From Prostheceraeus crozeri (lineage: Eukaryota; Platyhelminthes; Polycladida; Euryleptidae), in contig CAJQUW010007105.1 of NCBI GenBank assembly GCA_907163375.1, forward strand, positions 62,001 through 126,000: a DNA stretch of 64,000 nt. The letters are read 5' to 3'. This document shows, piece after piece, positions 36,231 through 48,023 of the stretch. Every line of letters starts with the position of its first letter. Within the stretch, counting starts at the first letter, position 1. A program made the translations under genes and the position numbers. The notes beneath the pieces are model-generated. The model saw only the letters and a program-made list of their open reading frames with translations, had not been told where the DNA came from and made no database searches.

Positions 36231-37957
36231 CCAACAATCCAACTGTATTTTCATTCATGCAAGGACCAAAACACAAAATACCAAAGACTACTCAGGCATT
36301 TCACATGTACACTTACCAGATGAATTTCTTGTTGTGCTGATGCCTTTTCATTCAAGTCTTAATTGTCTGCTGCCACATTATACATCGTACAGTATATACG
36401 CTTACATTGGTTGTTGTTTTCAATTATTATCACTTCTTGACTGATTTATTTGGCATGACACTGAATTTTTAATAAAACTTCCGAAGCACTTTCTATTACG
36501 GAAAGCTTCGCTTTAATAGCAGGTGCATGACGACATTGTCTTCATTTCATTACATTTACGACAAATCAGTTGTTGATCATCACTGATAAAATATTTGAAA
36601 TAATGTAAGTCTTTCAATGCACAGAATTATAAAAAGTTAAAATCGATTTTGACGGTCCGGCCTGATCACTTAGTACATAAACTTTGAAGCAAATTCTTTT
36701 AATTATGCAGAGATCAAATGCTAAATCATTTGAAATCATACAAGTTCACGTACATGTATCATAAAAAAAGTCAAAGAAGTAGAAAATAGGTCGTGACGCA
36801 GTTCAATGTTGAAAATTAATTCTTACGAACAACTACACTTGCCTAGTACTGATCCATCACTTCTTTCATTATATTTTTCTAAATAATGGTCAGAAATGAA
36901 CATGTTCATGGTCAGAAATGTTCATTTAAAATAAATGAACAAACGACGCAACTTTCCGCAAGTAACAAAAGTTTAAGAACAAAAGTAACAAAATCAGCGT
37001 TAAATGCATACAATAACTGCTCGAAGAAGACAAAAGTGAAACCAGACAGTTGTACCGACCAATGGAATAGAAACCAATAGGCCGAAAGCAAGAGAAAGAA
37101 AGGAAGAAAAATGGTGCAACAAAAATATGTATGTTGACGCTCTTTTCATCTAATTTAGTGATTTGAGAAAATAATTTTCGCCCAAACGACTCCAGGCGAC
37201 AGATCGGATAAGCGATGCGTAATTCTTAAATATGAAAATTTCGCCAAAGACAAAAACTGAATTGATAATTTTATCTCTACATGTTTCAATTGGCAAAAAG
37301 ATGAAAGAGATTGACCAATCTTCGTCACGAACAATATCATAGGAAAGAAGAAGTGCGAAGACATCAAATATATATACAATTTTAAACTACAAGCACCTAT
37401 AAAAAAATTTCACTATTCACATGCATAGACCTAGTACAAGATATTCTATATCATAGAAACAGAAATCACAAAAATCATGGAGATGTTGGATATTTAGGTT
37501 CATAACACACTAACCTTTGTAACACATGCTGCGTATTAAGGGCATGAGGCCAGTCAGTCATCACTATGCCTCTGAATCTCAGTTTCTCTACTTTTCATCG
37601 TTGATCATTTCTTTCTATTTCTCTCAATATTGTCACCCTTACATGCAAATCTTCTTCCAGATGTTGTATACAATGATGAGTACCCACAATTTCTTCATCT
37701 CCATGGTGAACGTCAAATCGATGATCCTTCCTCTCAAAGCTCTTTGGATTTCTTCGTGTCAATGAAGAAGTAAAGATTAAAATGAAAAATTTATTTTGAA
37801 TAAAAACAGTAATCAAAGTGAAACTGAAAGTAAAGCCTGGAGAAACATTGAAGGGAAAATTTGCAGAACTATAATCCAACCAACAGAGAAAAATATAATG
37901 AAGGTACATGGTTCTTCTGCGACAGTTATGGCAAGGTAATACAATGACCGCGGATAG
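36231..37957. other. intergenic DNA
   Basis: The ORFs at 37526-37765 (+) and 37595-37960 (-) overlap each other and have no motif; probably chance. Confidence 0.35.
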
Positions 37958-39132
37958 CACGGATTGCTGATCCCGGATCCTATTATCATAAGTGATAAAA
38001 TCACATGTAATTCGTTTTCATTATCATGAAATATTGAATAGTCTGATTGCTGAGATTAAGTTTAAAATATTCGTTTCATAATACATAGCCTACAGTACAG
38101 TACTAGCCTAATTAAGTGATATTGAAATCCTAGGATTTTGCTATCGCCAACTACATTTGTTACTCTGGTACTCAGCTGTTATTACTTTTTTTACAATTTC
38201 AAATGATGTGTAACATTGCAAAACATAAACGAATGATTTAGAACTTTACAAATTATAGAAATTTATGTAGTCCTTAAGAGGACTAAACAGCGTTACCACA
38301 GGCAAAACAGGCAAAGTCAAAATTTCTATCAGATCACACAAATTGAAGGCTATCATAAAGCAATGGGCGAGCGAAAATTGCATGCTGTCAAGCACAAATC
38401 TCGACACCAGTGAGTGACATTGTAGGTTCGTCAGCAGGAAAACCAACCAGCCGGAAAACAAATTACCGTCATTACTAAATATCAATTATTACGAATATAT
38501 AAAATGACGTTAATACAATCTGAGACTGATTATAAAGAAAAGTGTTCTCTTTCTTAATTTCTGTATTAATTAAGTTTATATTCACCATGATTGTCAATCA
38601 AAAAAGAGATTAATACAGAACAATTTCAATAACGATAAACAAGTGCATTTGATTAAAAGAAAGGAAAAGCAGAAAACTTGCTTTTATTTGTGCTTAAGTT
38701 TAACTAATATGCGCATATCCCACTATCATAAACCTATCAATAATTACAGCTATTGTTCATCGAAATTAAATGCCATTTCCGTGATGGTATTTCAACTTCA
38801 CGTGCATTAATCACGTTTTTCGTAAATTTTGACATGCCATCGCATAAATGCAAGACTGTCCGTGTTGTTTTACTGCGAATTGCGCAGCGGCAGAGAATGT
38901 CCGTTCTGCTTCACGGTTTGTACTTTGGATAGTCATCAACTGTCTGTGGAATTTATCAAGAGAAACTCCATTACATGTCTTTGCCTCAAACAATGTGAAT
39001 TATAATTTCCTTTGAATCAATCAAATTGTCCACTTCAGACGACGTTTCATTTTATCATAAACGCTCTTCACTGGATCCGGGCGGATCTCACACCGGATCC
39101 CGGATCCGGATCTTGACCCGGTGCAATCCCTG
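37958..39132 (-). mobile_element. hAT deletion derivative
   Basis: The left end CACGGATTGC followed by GATCCCGGATCC, and the inverted right end CAGGGATTGCACCGGGTC followed by several GGATCCGG words, form a hAT-type terminal pair. Only a short transposase piece remains inside. Flanking octamers do not match clearly, so the ends or the pairing could be off. Confidence 0.55.
38811..38993 (-). pseudogene. hAT transposase C-terminal remnant
   Basis: The frame contains TNREAERTFSAAAQFAVKQ, a clear variant of the hAT dimerisation signature (S/T-x-E-R-x-F-S-A-A). The rest of the protein is missing. It lies close to the right end of the surrounding element, so an internal deletion removed the upstream coding part. 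Confidence 0.6.
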
Positions 39133-39611
39133 CCACGGAATAATGTATCGATATGAGATGATATATGAAGGTTGCACAGCCAGCGGTTAACCTACGAGGA
39201 AATGAAATCTGGATCTACCTTCAAGTTTGCAAGTGTCTTAGTTTGTATAGTATTATTTTGATATTGAACATGATAAGTAAATCAAGGGTCATACTTGGTG
39301 CCTCCATTAGTGATTATGTGCATGATTTAGAGAGGAGGGAGAGGAGAACTCTCAATTAAAGACATATAACTTTTTGTAGAGGAAAAGCGCACAGAATACT
39401 TTCGAAGTCATATGTAATGAAGTGAAAATCAAAATAATAATTTTGTAAAATAAATTTGTCAAAAGTGGGAATTTGTAAAATTGTCACTTGCTGGGTTACC
39501 TTTGACAAGACCAGTCAAAACATGTCAGGTTGATTTTATTTTGATTTATAGTGCATCTATGACTCTATTATAGGCACCATATGATATGGATTTATTGGGT
39601 CAATGGAAAAC

Positions 39612-39710
39612 CTTTACCATCGACCGTTTGAAGGTCCCGACACCGAAGGTCCGTTTGACTTTACTCTTAATTTAAGAAGCACTCGACCAAAACTTTGGGG
39701 AGTTTTTTTC
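39612..39710 (+). repeat. dispersed repeat R2, copy 2
   Basis: Direct-orientation partner of 20669-20775 with the same start (ACCATCGACCG) and end (CTCGACCAAAACTTTGGGGAG). Confidence 0.55.
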
Positions 39711-40387
39711 TAACGTACTTTTGATGATATAAACTCCTTGATTTTGTGCCATGAAATTTTATTAACAGCATGAGCTGTTTTTGCAAACACATGAAATGAA
39801 CGTCAAGTTGAAAAATGGGAGCAAGACTGTGTGAATATTATTCAGAGATGCTAAGTATACTAATAAATCCTGACATTGGATAAAATGGCAGCTATTCAAA
39901 TCTGCTCCCATTTTTTAAATGAATATAATATTCAATATTTCTATTTACTAATTTTAACTAATTAACTGATACTTCTATATGCATTGTGGTTGCAATTAGC
40001 GGCATTTATTAATTATTACAATAAGTGCACTAACTTATACGACATATCAGTCATCTGTTACAGGAAATAAACGCGCAGTAATGAGCTTAGTTTAACAGAG
40101 GTTAATAAAAAAGCAGCTACAATTGCATTCAATGACCAACTTTAAATCGGTTGCTGTGTCGATGTTGAGACATGTTAACTACGCCCACTGATGATTCCTG
40201 ATATTGGATAAAATGACAGCTCAAGATCGTTAATTGCCTTGCACGGGAGGAAATTCCCTTTTGTTGCCATTTTTCTTTTTATCGAAAAATTGAAAACACT
40301 CCCTTGTAATGGCGATGTTTCTGATTTATAAGACAAATGAAAATACAATGTCAAAACCGCCCGACGTTTCGTACGCCGCGGACTTAT

Positions 40388-40740
40388 TCATGGACAAACT
40401 GGCATTGGTAAGCGATGTTTTAAATATCGAAAATGACTTCCAATCAATTTGTGTTTCCTATTCATGGATGGACAATGGATCCTGATGCAATTTGCTTCAG
40501 CCACCCTAGTATGAATACGGTTGCTGAAGCGATCGATGATATCGACATCAAAGTCGTCCATACAAAAAGAACGATCAGAACGACGGAGGACAATATGATC
40601 TGAGATAGCACTCGTTCTGTCTAGGTTATCAATACTTCTACGATGTTCAGCAAAACGGACGCCGAAGGGTCGATTCGTAGAGCCAATTTAACACTCATTG
40701 CATAATCTGCAATGATTAAGACCTGACAACGTCAGGTCTG
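40388..40740 (-). pseudogene. GIY-YIG endonuclease domain of a Penelope-like element
   Basis: A minus-strand frame with no starting Met was read here. It shows CRLCNEC, a stop where the Tyr of YIG should be, IGSTNRPFGVRFAEHRRSID, an ISDHI segment, FCMDDFDVDIIDRFSNR and CIRIHCPSMNRKHKLIG. The order matches GIY-YIG nucleases: YIG-S/T, R..EH with the catalytic Arg, and the C-terminal P-MNR block. Penelope-like retroelements carry this domain after their reverse transcriptase, preceded by a Cys-rich knuckle as here. The frame ends at a TGA (40388). A single stop in about 115 codons makes it a young or selected fragment. The reverse transcriptase itself was not found upstream (40740 onward). Confidence 0.68.
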
Positions 40741-41324
40741 TTCCTATTTTTCAATTGAGGATGCAACTAAATATTCAATTGTTATCTGTTTTTTCTGCTT
40801 ATGGTTTGCTAGAGTGGCAGATGCGAAGGTTATGAAAACTAGTACTTCTAAGAAACTGGGTTGATTTCGGCACAGAGGGAATGCAAACATGCGAAATAGT
40901 GAACTCACGAATAGAATGACATCAATAATGCTCAATTTCATTCACACATCAAAACTGCTTGTATTGAGGTTGCCGCCTCATTTAAAATTTACTCTAATGA
41001 AAAGAACCGTTGTAAAACGTTGGAACAAAATCAATAAAAGCAGAAAGACATCATGTTATTTTGATAAAAGACATTCCAAAAACAGGACTCATGACTTTTT
41101 TAGTACTAGGCACAATTGCATAATGGTACAAAGAAACAGGATATAAACGATATCAAATTTAGTCATGTAAGTGGAAAATAAAAGTCGTCGTAAAATCATC
41201 TTTGCTCTTCTTTGCTATCTAGCTACACCTTTTCAGATTCAACTGACAGCGAGCTTCCTGCGAGCTTCCCGTGTAGCCCTGCAGATCATTCATTATCGCA
41301 ACAAAAAGGCTTACACACAGACAG

Positions 41325-41346
41325 AAAAGTGACGTCACTAACTACT
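41325..41346 (+). repeat. direct repeat with CRE-like GTGACGTCAC, copy 1
   Basis: AAAAGTGACGTCACTAACTACT occurs here and at 42467-42488. It includes the perfect cAMP-response-element palindrome TGACGTCA. In this copy the following GGGAAACCC part was pushed downstream to 42097 by the palindromic insertion. Confidence 0.6.
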
Positions 41347-42093
41347 AGTCCGGGAGCTAGCGTGAAGTTGTGCAGGGAACGAGGTAGTACATAAAACTTT
41401 CACATAGCATAGTACACCTCTAACCTACTGCAAAACTTCGCGTCTGCCGGATCAGATCATTTGCTTTTCAGAAATAGAGAGGATAACACAATCCTATGTA
41501 TTTCCAGTGGTAAAATTGTGACATTTAAGGTGTTGACTCCATTTTTTCGAATTTTCACTCATAAAAGTTACACAAATTAGTATTTTGTTGAACTGGTTAT
41601 TATAGAAATCATCTACAGATCATGATCTTTCAAATGAGCTATCATTCAGTGACAGAGAATGAAGTAAAGTGTACAAACAGACACTTTTCGTTGAAGTATA
41701 TCAACAATTTTCCTGAAATTTCTATGTTAAAATTTGCATTTACACCAACGAAAAGTGTCTGTTTGTACACTTTACTTCATCCTCTGTCACTGAATGATAA
41801 CTCATTTGAAAGATCATGATCTGTAGATGATTTCTATAATAACCAGTTCAACAAAATACTAATTTGTGTAACTTTTATGAGTGAAAATTCGAAAAAATGG
41901 AGTCAACACCTTAAATGTCACAATTTTACCACTGGAAATACATAGGATTGTGTTATCCTCTCTATTTCTGAAAAGCAAATGATCTGATCCGGCAGACGCG
42001 AAGTTTTGCAGTAGGTTAGAGGTGTACTATGCTATGTGAAAGTTTTATGTACTACCTCGTTCCCTGCACAACTTCACGCTAGCTCCCGGACTA
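41347..42093. mobile_element. near-perfect palindromic insertion, 747 bp
   Basis: Two 346-347-bp arms (about 41346-41692 and 41747-42093) are inverted copies with only two or three mismatches seen and no length difference. They surround a 54-bp spacer. The ends read AGTCCGGGAGCTAGCG. The uninterrupted target exists at 42481-42492 (TAACTACTGGGAAACCC), showing insertion with a duplicated TACT (41343-41346 and 42094-42097); a TA duplication with one extra end base also fits. There is no coding capacity: the 65-codon ORF inside is part of the arm. The long arms and high arm identity imply a recent insertion or gene-conversion upkeep. Confidence 0.82.
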
Positions 42094-42466
42094 TACTGGG
42101 AAACCCAGAAAGACATCGTTTTAGGATCAGCATCGCGTTCACTGGGTTTAATAAAATCTGCGAAATATTGGTGGCAAAAGCATGTACTTGGACGTAAATT
42201 GGTATCCTCTTGATGGACCGTCAGCTGGATTCCCACTGTGGCAGATGGGCGAACGACGCCAAGCGGTTGTAAAAGTTTATAAGGAGAAGGAAAGCGCTCC
42301 AGGGCGCGGAATTAAGGGCCTTCCCTTTATTTTCAAAACAACAATTTACAGACAGCTTAGATTGCCACAGCAAAACGGTTGCGATTTAATTTTAGTTACA
42401 TAGTCCTCCTCTACAAAAAGTTCCTAATCGCAACGAAGTAACGATACATAATGAGATTTTATCATA

Positions 42467-42488
42467 AAAAGTGACGTCACTAACTACT
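42467..42488 (+). repeat. direct repeat with CRE-like GTGACGTCAC, copy 2 (empty site)
   Basis: Uninterrupted version of the site at 41325-41346, continuing into GGGAAACCCAAAAAGATATC. That continuation matches the right flank of the palindrome from 42097 on. Confidence 0.6.
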
Positions 42489-42867
42489 GGGAAACCCAAA
42501 AAGATATCAAAAAATATTTATACATCAAAAAATATCAGAAAATTTTTAGTCGTTTTTCGACACCAACTTTCAAGCATTCGATTCATATTGCCAGTAGAGA
42601 TGGGCGTGATGAACACTAACTGTAATTAACCGGTTAAATCCAGGAATAATTTGTGAGTCTTGACCATGGTTGGGTACGTCGTAGATGCAATTAAAAAAAC
42701 GGTCAATCGACGAATAACATATTAAATCTAAAAGTACAAATGACTCAATATCTCACGTACAACTTGTGCGCATCATCAGGTGAATGAAATATTCCAACTT
42801 TCAGTCAGTTTCATGAGATGCTCGAGACCACTCGAGACATTGTGTCCTCTGCACTTTTTTGACTTAA

Positions 42868-43107
42868 CCCTTTCATGCACACTGTTTCCTTTTGAGGACA
42901 TTTCGACCCACATCTTTTGGGACAGCTTTGAGCAGTAATGTTAATCCATCAGCGGTAAAAATTTATCACCAAAAGAAAGAGAAGAACAATGCGATTCTAA
43001 TAACACCACTTCCAACCTCGTCCGATGCTTAGAACCCTCGCGAATTGCATTTAGAAACATTTTTTTTAAAAAAAGTTTAATTTTGAAATAATTTAAGAAT
43101 GAAAGGG
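42868..43107. mobile_element. piggyBac-type MITE, 240 bp
   Basis: The ends are CCCTTTCATGC and its inverted partner ATGAAAGGG. They are flanked on both sides by TTAA (42864-42867, 43108-43111), the target always used by piggyBac transposases. There is no coding capacity. The tips differ from those of the piggyBac at 50780 beyond CCC, so a different autonomous element must have moved it. Confidence 0.72.
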
Positions 43108-43111
43108 TTAA

Positions 43112-46100
43112 TACATTACTCGTCAATTGACCGGACTTTTTACATTTTGCACGTTCTACTATTGATATTTTATTTCATCACATCTGATTCGAAGGGCCAT
43201 AATCTGCGATCCGCTTAATGGAGGCCTGCACATGTCAAAAGAGGAATTATTCCTTTCCCACTAGATTCCTCATTCGGAAAGGAAGCATTACATAATGCAA
43301 GTAAATTTCAATCCGACACGAATGAGTTCAATAAATACGTGAGACTTTATGTGATTCATTGCAATGGTGGAAAACGCAAGTCAGTAGTTTTCTAAGCCTG
43401 TCTTTGCTAGGCAGAAAATAACTACAAATTCCCACAACATCCGCCCGTTCATAGAAATCTGTCAGTGCATTCAGAAATATATATTCCGAGAAGCGGATGA
43501 AATTTAAAGAAGAAGCAGCACAAAGTATCTTGTTCCTACTTATGAACTATTTTTGAAACATTCTGTTAAACCTACTTGTTTGTTTGTTATAGTCATATTT
43601 GATGACGACTTTGATGCAGAGAAAGTTACATGTATACATTGCATCTGGTCGATATATAGATGAATACTACATTATACATAACTGGTATGTATTACCTACA
43701 TTGTCTAAAACTACCGTAATCAAGATCCTTCCTAAATCACCTCATTTGATGCACACGATGCTTCGCCTGACCTGTCTATATCACGTAGGCCTCTATAAGC
43801 AGAAAATGGAGAGCATTTAGAAGGTATCAACTAAACCGGCATGATCAATATTCAGACTGGTAGTGAGTTCGTTTATTGATTAATGTGCGATTTCTTCTTA
43901 GAGCTCGCAAAACATCATTTTCAATAGAGTCAAAACTCATTCCACTAATTTCAAAGTGTTCACTTTCTTCTAAGTGTCTGTCTATCTTTAACCACTCCAA
44001 TTATCATGAAGGCCATTCAACACTTCAATTGACTTTCACATTGACTTCATGTCGAATTAGACAACTATCCCATTAGGAAAAATTTTCAAATCAACTGCCC
44101 AAAGTATTGCGATACATGCATGTAAATCTAAGAGAAATTTTCAATTCCAAAATCGTTGAATATTGTAAAAGTTAACATATCTGTGAATTCTGAAGTCCGC
44201 AAAAACTGTAGGCCACACTCAGAGGTTTGAAATGATACGTCGCATTTAAAAAGTGGATGGATTTTCACAAATCTACTACACTTTGTAAAATAGGGATATT
44301 TAATATGACATACCCTGTACATTAGGATCAGTAGCTCAAACTACTGTAATTTAAAGGAGACAAGCTAAATTATCAAGAATAGCCAAACAGGACTCATTGT
44401 AAGAAATGCAAAAGTGTGATTAATGATATTGATGCAAAGTTCATCAGTTAGTTTGTTAAATATTTTCTAACTGCGCCTGAAGGAAACGATTATAGTATGG
44501 ATATCCGACTCAATTCACCAATATTTTCTCACTCGCTTAAATTTCACTCGTTCGGGTCCTTATCCTGCATCGAATGGAAACTTTCTTGTTTCCATCTAAC
44601 ATTGACTTCGCTCGACTTTATCAGTATTTTACATTATCAAGTTTTCTTCCATATGTCCGACAGAATACACTTAAAGAATCTTTCAGAACTGATGAGAAAA
44701 TGTAACCGAACAGTCTTGATTTGAGTTTTGAATAACTGAGGTTAAGACGAGTGCACATTATCAGCGTACGATTTTTATTTCCTTTTGATAATTAAACATG
44801 ACCTTGATATAGGATAAAATCATTGACAATTTTTCGTTTCCGGTACTTGAAGCATTTTAACACAAAATTTCCTCTTCCAACTGTCTATCAAACTTAGAAA
44901 TTTATCTTAACACGAAAGAAATAAATTCGATTAAGATTCATTATCTACTTCGGCTTCATCAGTTTAGTGATAAGAAATATATTTAACCTGCATGTAGCCA
45001 TTCATTAAAAGCACTTTGAATACTTTGAATATTTGTGATAATATCGTCTACATCGTTATGGTATTTCAAACAATTGATAAGTTTGAACGGTAACTTCTGT
45101 TCCATGAATTGGGAATCAGATATTAATGTCAGTCGGAAAAGTTTTGCCATTGATAAATCAGAAGACTTTGAAAGACAGACTTGATATGAGTGCATAACAA
45201 ATCAATGTAATGAATCATGTTGAAGATGCAATATTCATACCTTCCTGAACTAGTCAATTGTAATACATGTATACCAACAGAAGGCAAACACGACAATGAA
45301 TGGAGGACAAATGATTACAGCCATTAAATCATCACAGTTGTGACAGCAAATTTTGCTGACAGACACTGGGGAATGTCTGATATTTGTAAACACATGAGAA
45401 TTACGCTTGTCACGTGAACTATTGATGCCATGTACTAAGTGTATATCAATACTACAACAAAATGGATGGAAAAAGTAAGATAACTAACTCTGTGAGCGCA
45501 AATCTATCAGACAATAAAGATATGAGAAGTTCTCACAGAATTGTGATGCAGAAGAATGGGAAGGGCTACAATTGTCACAAATTATACTAATCATTCTCGG
45601 GATATCATTGTGGGAAATAAAGAAAATTGGAAATATACGAATAGATGAAGACATATAGGATGGTGAAATATGAAATGGAGAAAGAGTTAGAAACAGTTAG
45701 AGAGAGAGAGAGAGATGCAATTTTGTTTTTATCTGAATAACACCCGGTGCTACGGTGCTCAGTATTCCAATATCTAAGGTTCCCCGTTGGAAAATCAAAA
45801 ACTGCTTTAAAGGGTCCGGCATGAAAATTGACCTTTGATGAAAATGAAACTTTCCTCTTAAGTCGCAAATCCCCTGTGGTTTACTGGTTTTCTAACAATA
45901 TTGGAAAAAAGTCGGAAATGCTCATATTGAAGGGCAGAAATGCGTGAAATGTATAGCATTTCCCGCTTTTGTTACCAGAAAGTGGAATCAAGTTACCGGG
46001 ATTTGCAAACAATTTGACATACATGAGCTATCACGCTTTCAGTTTAGCAGGAATTTTCACTCAAGTTGCTGGGATTTGCAATCGTCTTAACACCAATCTT

Positions 46101-46527
46101 GAGTTGTGCAATCAGTTTACCAAATAAGACTATTAACTTGTCAAATTTTGTATTCAATTTCATGTAATCAAGTAGATTCATGCACAAAACATATTCTAGC
46201 ATATTCGCATACATGAAGATTCGCATATTAAGAAAGTCATTGATTTTCTTTGTGATATATCGTCTAAAGTCTGAGATTAAACCAAATCAGTAAATGTAGG
46301 CCTGAAAAGCAAGAGCGATAATTTGAAAGTGAATCCCTTCCCAACTATAATAAGAACCAAAATGCCATGAAAATTAATAAATTATAGGAGAAAATCCACG
46401 CTTCAATCTATATTTCATAATAATTGTAAAAGCATTTTATCTTTCAATGTTTTGTTTCTTCAAACTTAGTGAGTTAAATCGATCAACACGTCGACACTAA
46501 TGGGAGCATTTCGTAGGCGCAATTTCG
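43112..46527. other. intergenic DNA
   Basis: A short GA run lies at about 45698-45716. Many AT-rich ORFs, none with a motif. Confidence 0.35.
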
Positions 46528-47165
46528 TTCAAAGCACTGTTCCGAGAAGAATCCTTGCTCGCCATGCCGACTGTGACAGTCCATGTAAAATGCGTTCAGC
46601 ATCGCTTACTAGGACTTGTTGAACTTGCTTAGTTGTTAGCTGTCTACTTAGAGCGGCCTTAAAGCAACTGTGTGCTTGCTCCACTGGGTTGAGAAAAGCG
46701 CTGTGCGGAGGCTGAGTATGTACGTGGAATCGATGTTGATGTTCCTATGGCACTACAGTATTTAGATGTGGTCGGGCACCATCGTCTACTATATGAAGAG
46801 TTCCTTCAAAACGCGATGACCAATGAACAATGAGAAAATGAGATGATCAATGAACTCTTGATATCTCAAATGATCAACAGTTTGCTGCCTTAAATCAAAA
46901 TGGATGAGGCCCAAATCTGCATTGATAGCCATGATGAGATTGATATTAGCCATTCTGGTCCGACGACAAGTTGCCGCACCGCTTGTCCCACTGGTGCTCT
47001 ACCCTGTGCTCTTCTTGTAAAAAGATTGATACCGCATTAGTAGATGATGTGGTCATGGACATTTAATGACATCAACCAAATAGCGTATATGTAGCGCGCC
47101 TCCTTCGTTGCCTCCGTATTTTGATCCACATTCTGCCGAGCGAAGGCAGAAGCACGTAGTTTAAA
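46528..47165 (-). pseudogene. IS630/Tc1-mariner transposase relic, second family
   Basis: Motifs appear on the minus strand across several frames: EATKEARYIYAIWLMSLN, then CGINLFTRRAQGRAPVGQAV (first catalytic block, its Asp-Glu destroyed by a stop), then NLIMAINADLGLIHFDLR. Next comes HIVDDGARPHLNTV (second catalytic Asp) and SAFLNPVEQAHSCFKAALSR (catalytic Glu), ending RILLGTVL and a stop at 46528. The order and spacing follow the same superfamily as the 8.5-kb element, but the residues differ, so it is another family and older. At least four breaks. No terminal repeats were found. Confidence 0.75.
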
Positions 47166-48023
47166 ATTCTCTGTTTTTCAGAAATTGAGTTGAAAAATTT
47201 CCACCATTTCACATAGTTTACTGTGTTTGAGTTTCATTCCTTATATAAATATTATATTCATCTGAATCCAGAGATGATGACAATTACAAATATGTGTAAA
47301 TTTTTATGATGTAGTGCATATTTACATGCGATATTTACTATAATTTGTTTAGTTCTACCAAAACATGCAACGTAATGAAAGAATCGCTACGCTATAATCA
47401 CGTACTTTGAAATACGTTTTGATGATTAACGATTTTCCCAGGCTATCACTACGCTAAAAACACACTGTTTTGTAATGCGTTGTACATGCAGCATAAAATG
47501 TGCGAGATTTGCTGCGACAAAAACACTTATTTCATGTTGGGTCATAAAGCAAGTCAGGCTATGTGACCTAATATAAGAATATTTTGATTGAATTTATTAC
47601 CGGTACTGGTATTTTTACTGTCTACATTGGCCCAACATTTGAAACCTGCACCTATTTTCTACGCTTATGTGATCTATTGATCCTTAACATGATTATTGTA
47701 CATTAATCGAAACCGATTCACATAGTTAAGTTTTTTAGAAAATGATTGTTAGAAAGCCGTTGATTTAAAGAGATGTGGACGACTCGAATTATTCGAAGCA
47801 TGTTTCCATGAGAACACATATAAGTAGAAAAATACATTTGATTAGAGTTGAATGTTTGGGAACCTCAGCAATACCTATTCAGAAAAAATAATCCAATCTA
47901 GATAAATTTCTTAAAACCCCGATGACTAACTGTAAGATAAAAGACGTCTGCCATCTTGCAATATATTTGCTTGATCAAAAACTATAGAAATAGCTTGAGC
48001 TACTCGAGTAAAAATCTGTCTAT
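47166..48023. other. non-coding flank with CTACGCTA-type repeats
   Basis: Words such as CGCTACGCTATAATCACGTACTTTGAAATACG (in two parts) and ACTACGCTAAAAACACAC at 47384-47475 resemble those at 50745-50775 and 53375-53680. They may be the subterminal repeats of a larger element around the DUF7869-like gene. Confidence 0.3.

Noticed and set aside
37526-37960. Two overlapping ORFs on opposite strands
   Set aside because: Neither has a recognisable domain; opposite-strand overlap suggests compositional chance.
40360-40400. Hammerhead-ribozyme-like core after the GIY-YIG frame (minus strand, GAAACGTC after a short stem), as some Penelope-like elements have
   Set aside because: The CTGATGA part of the core is not present and the stem has a mismatch; only half of the signature is there.
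41325-42492. Direct repeats as LTRs of a retroelement
   Set aside because: Only about 40 bp is shared, no TG...CA ends, no primer binding site and no gag/pol words between them.
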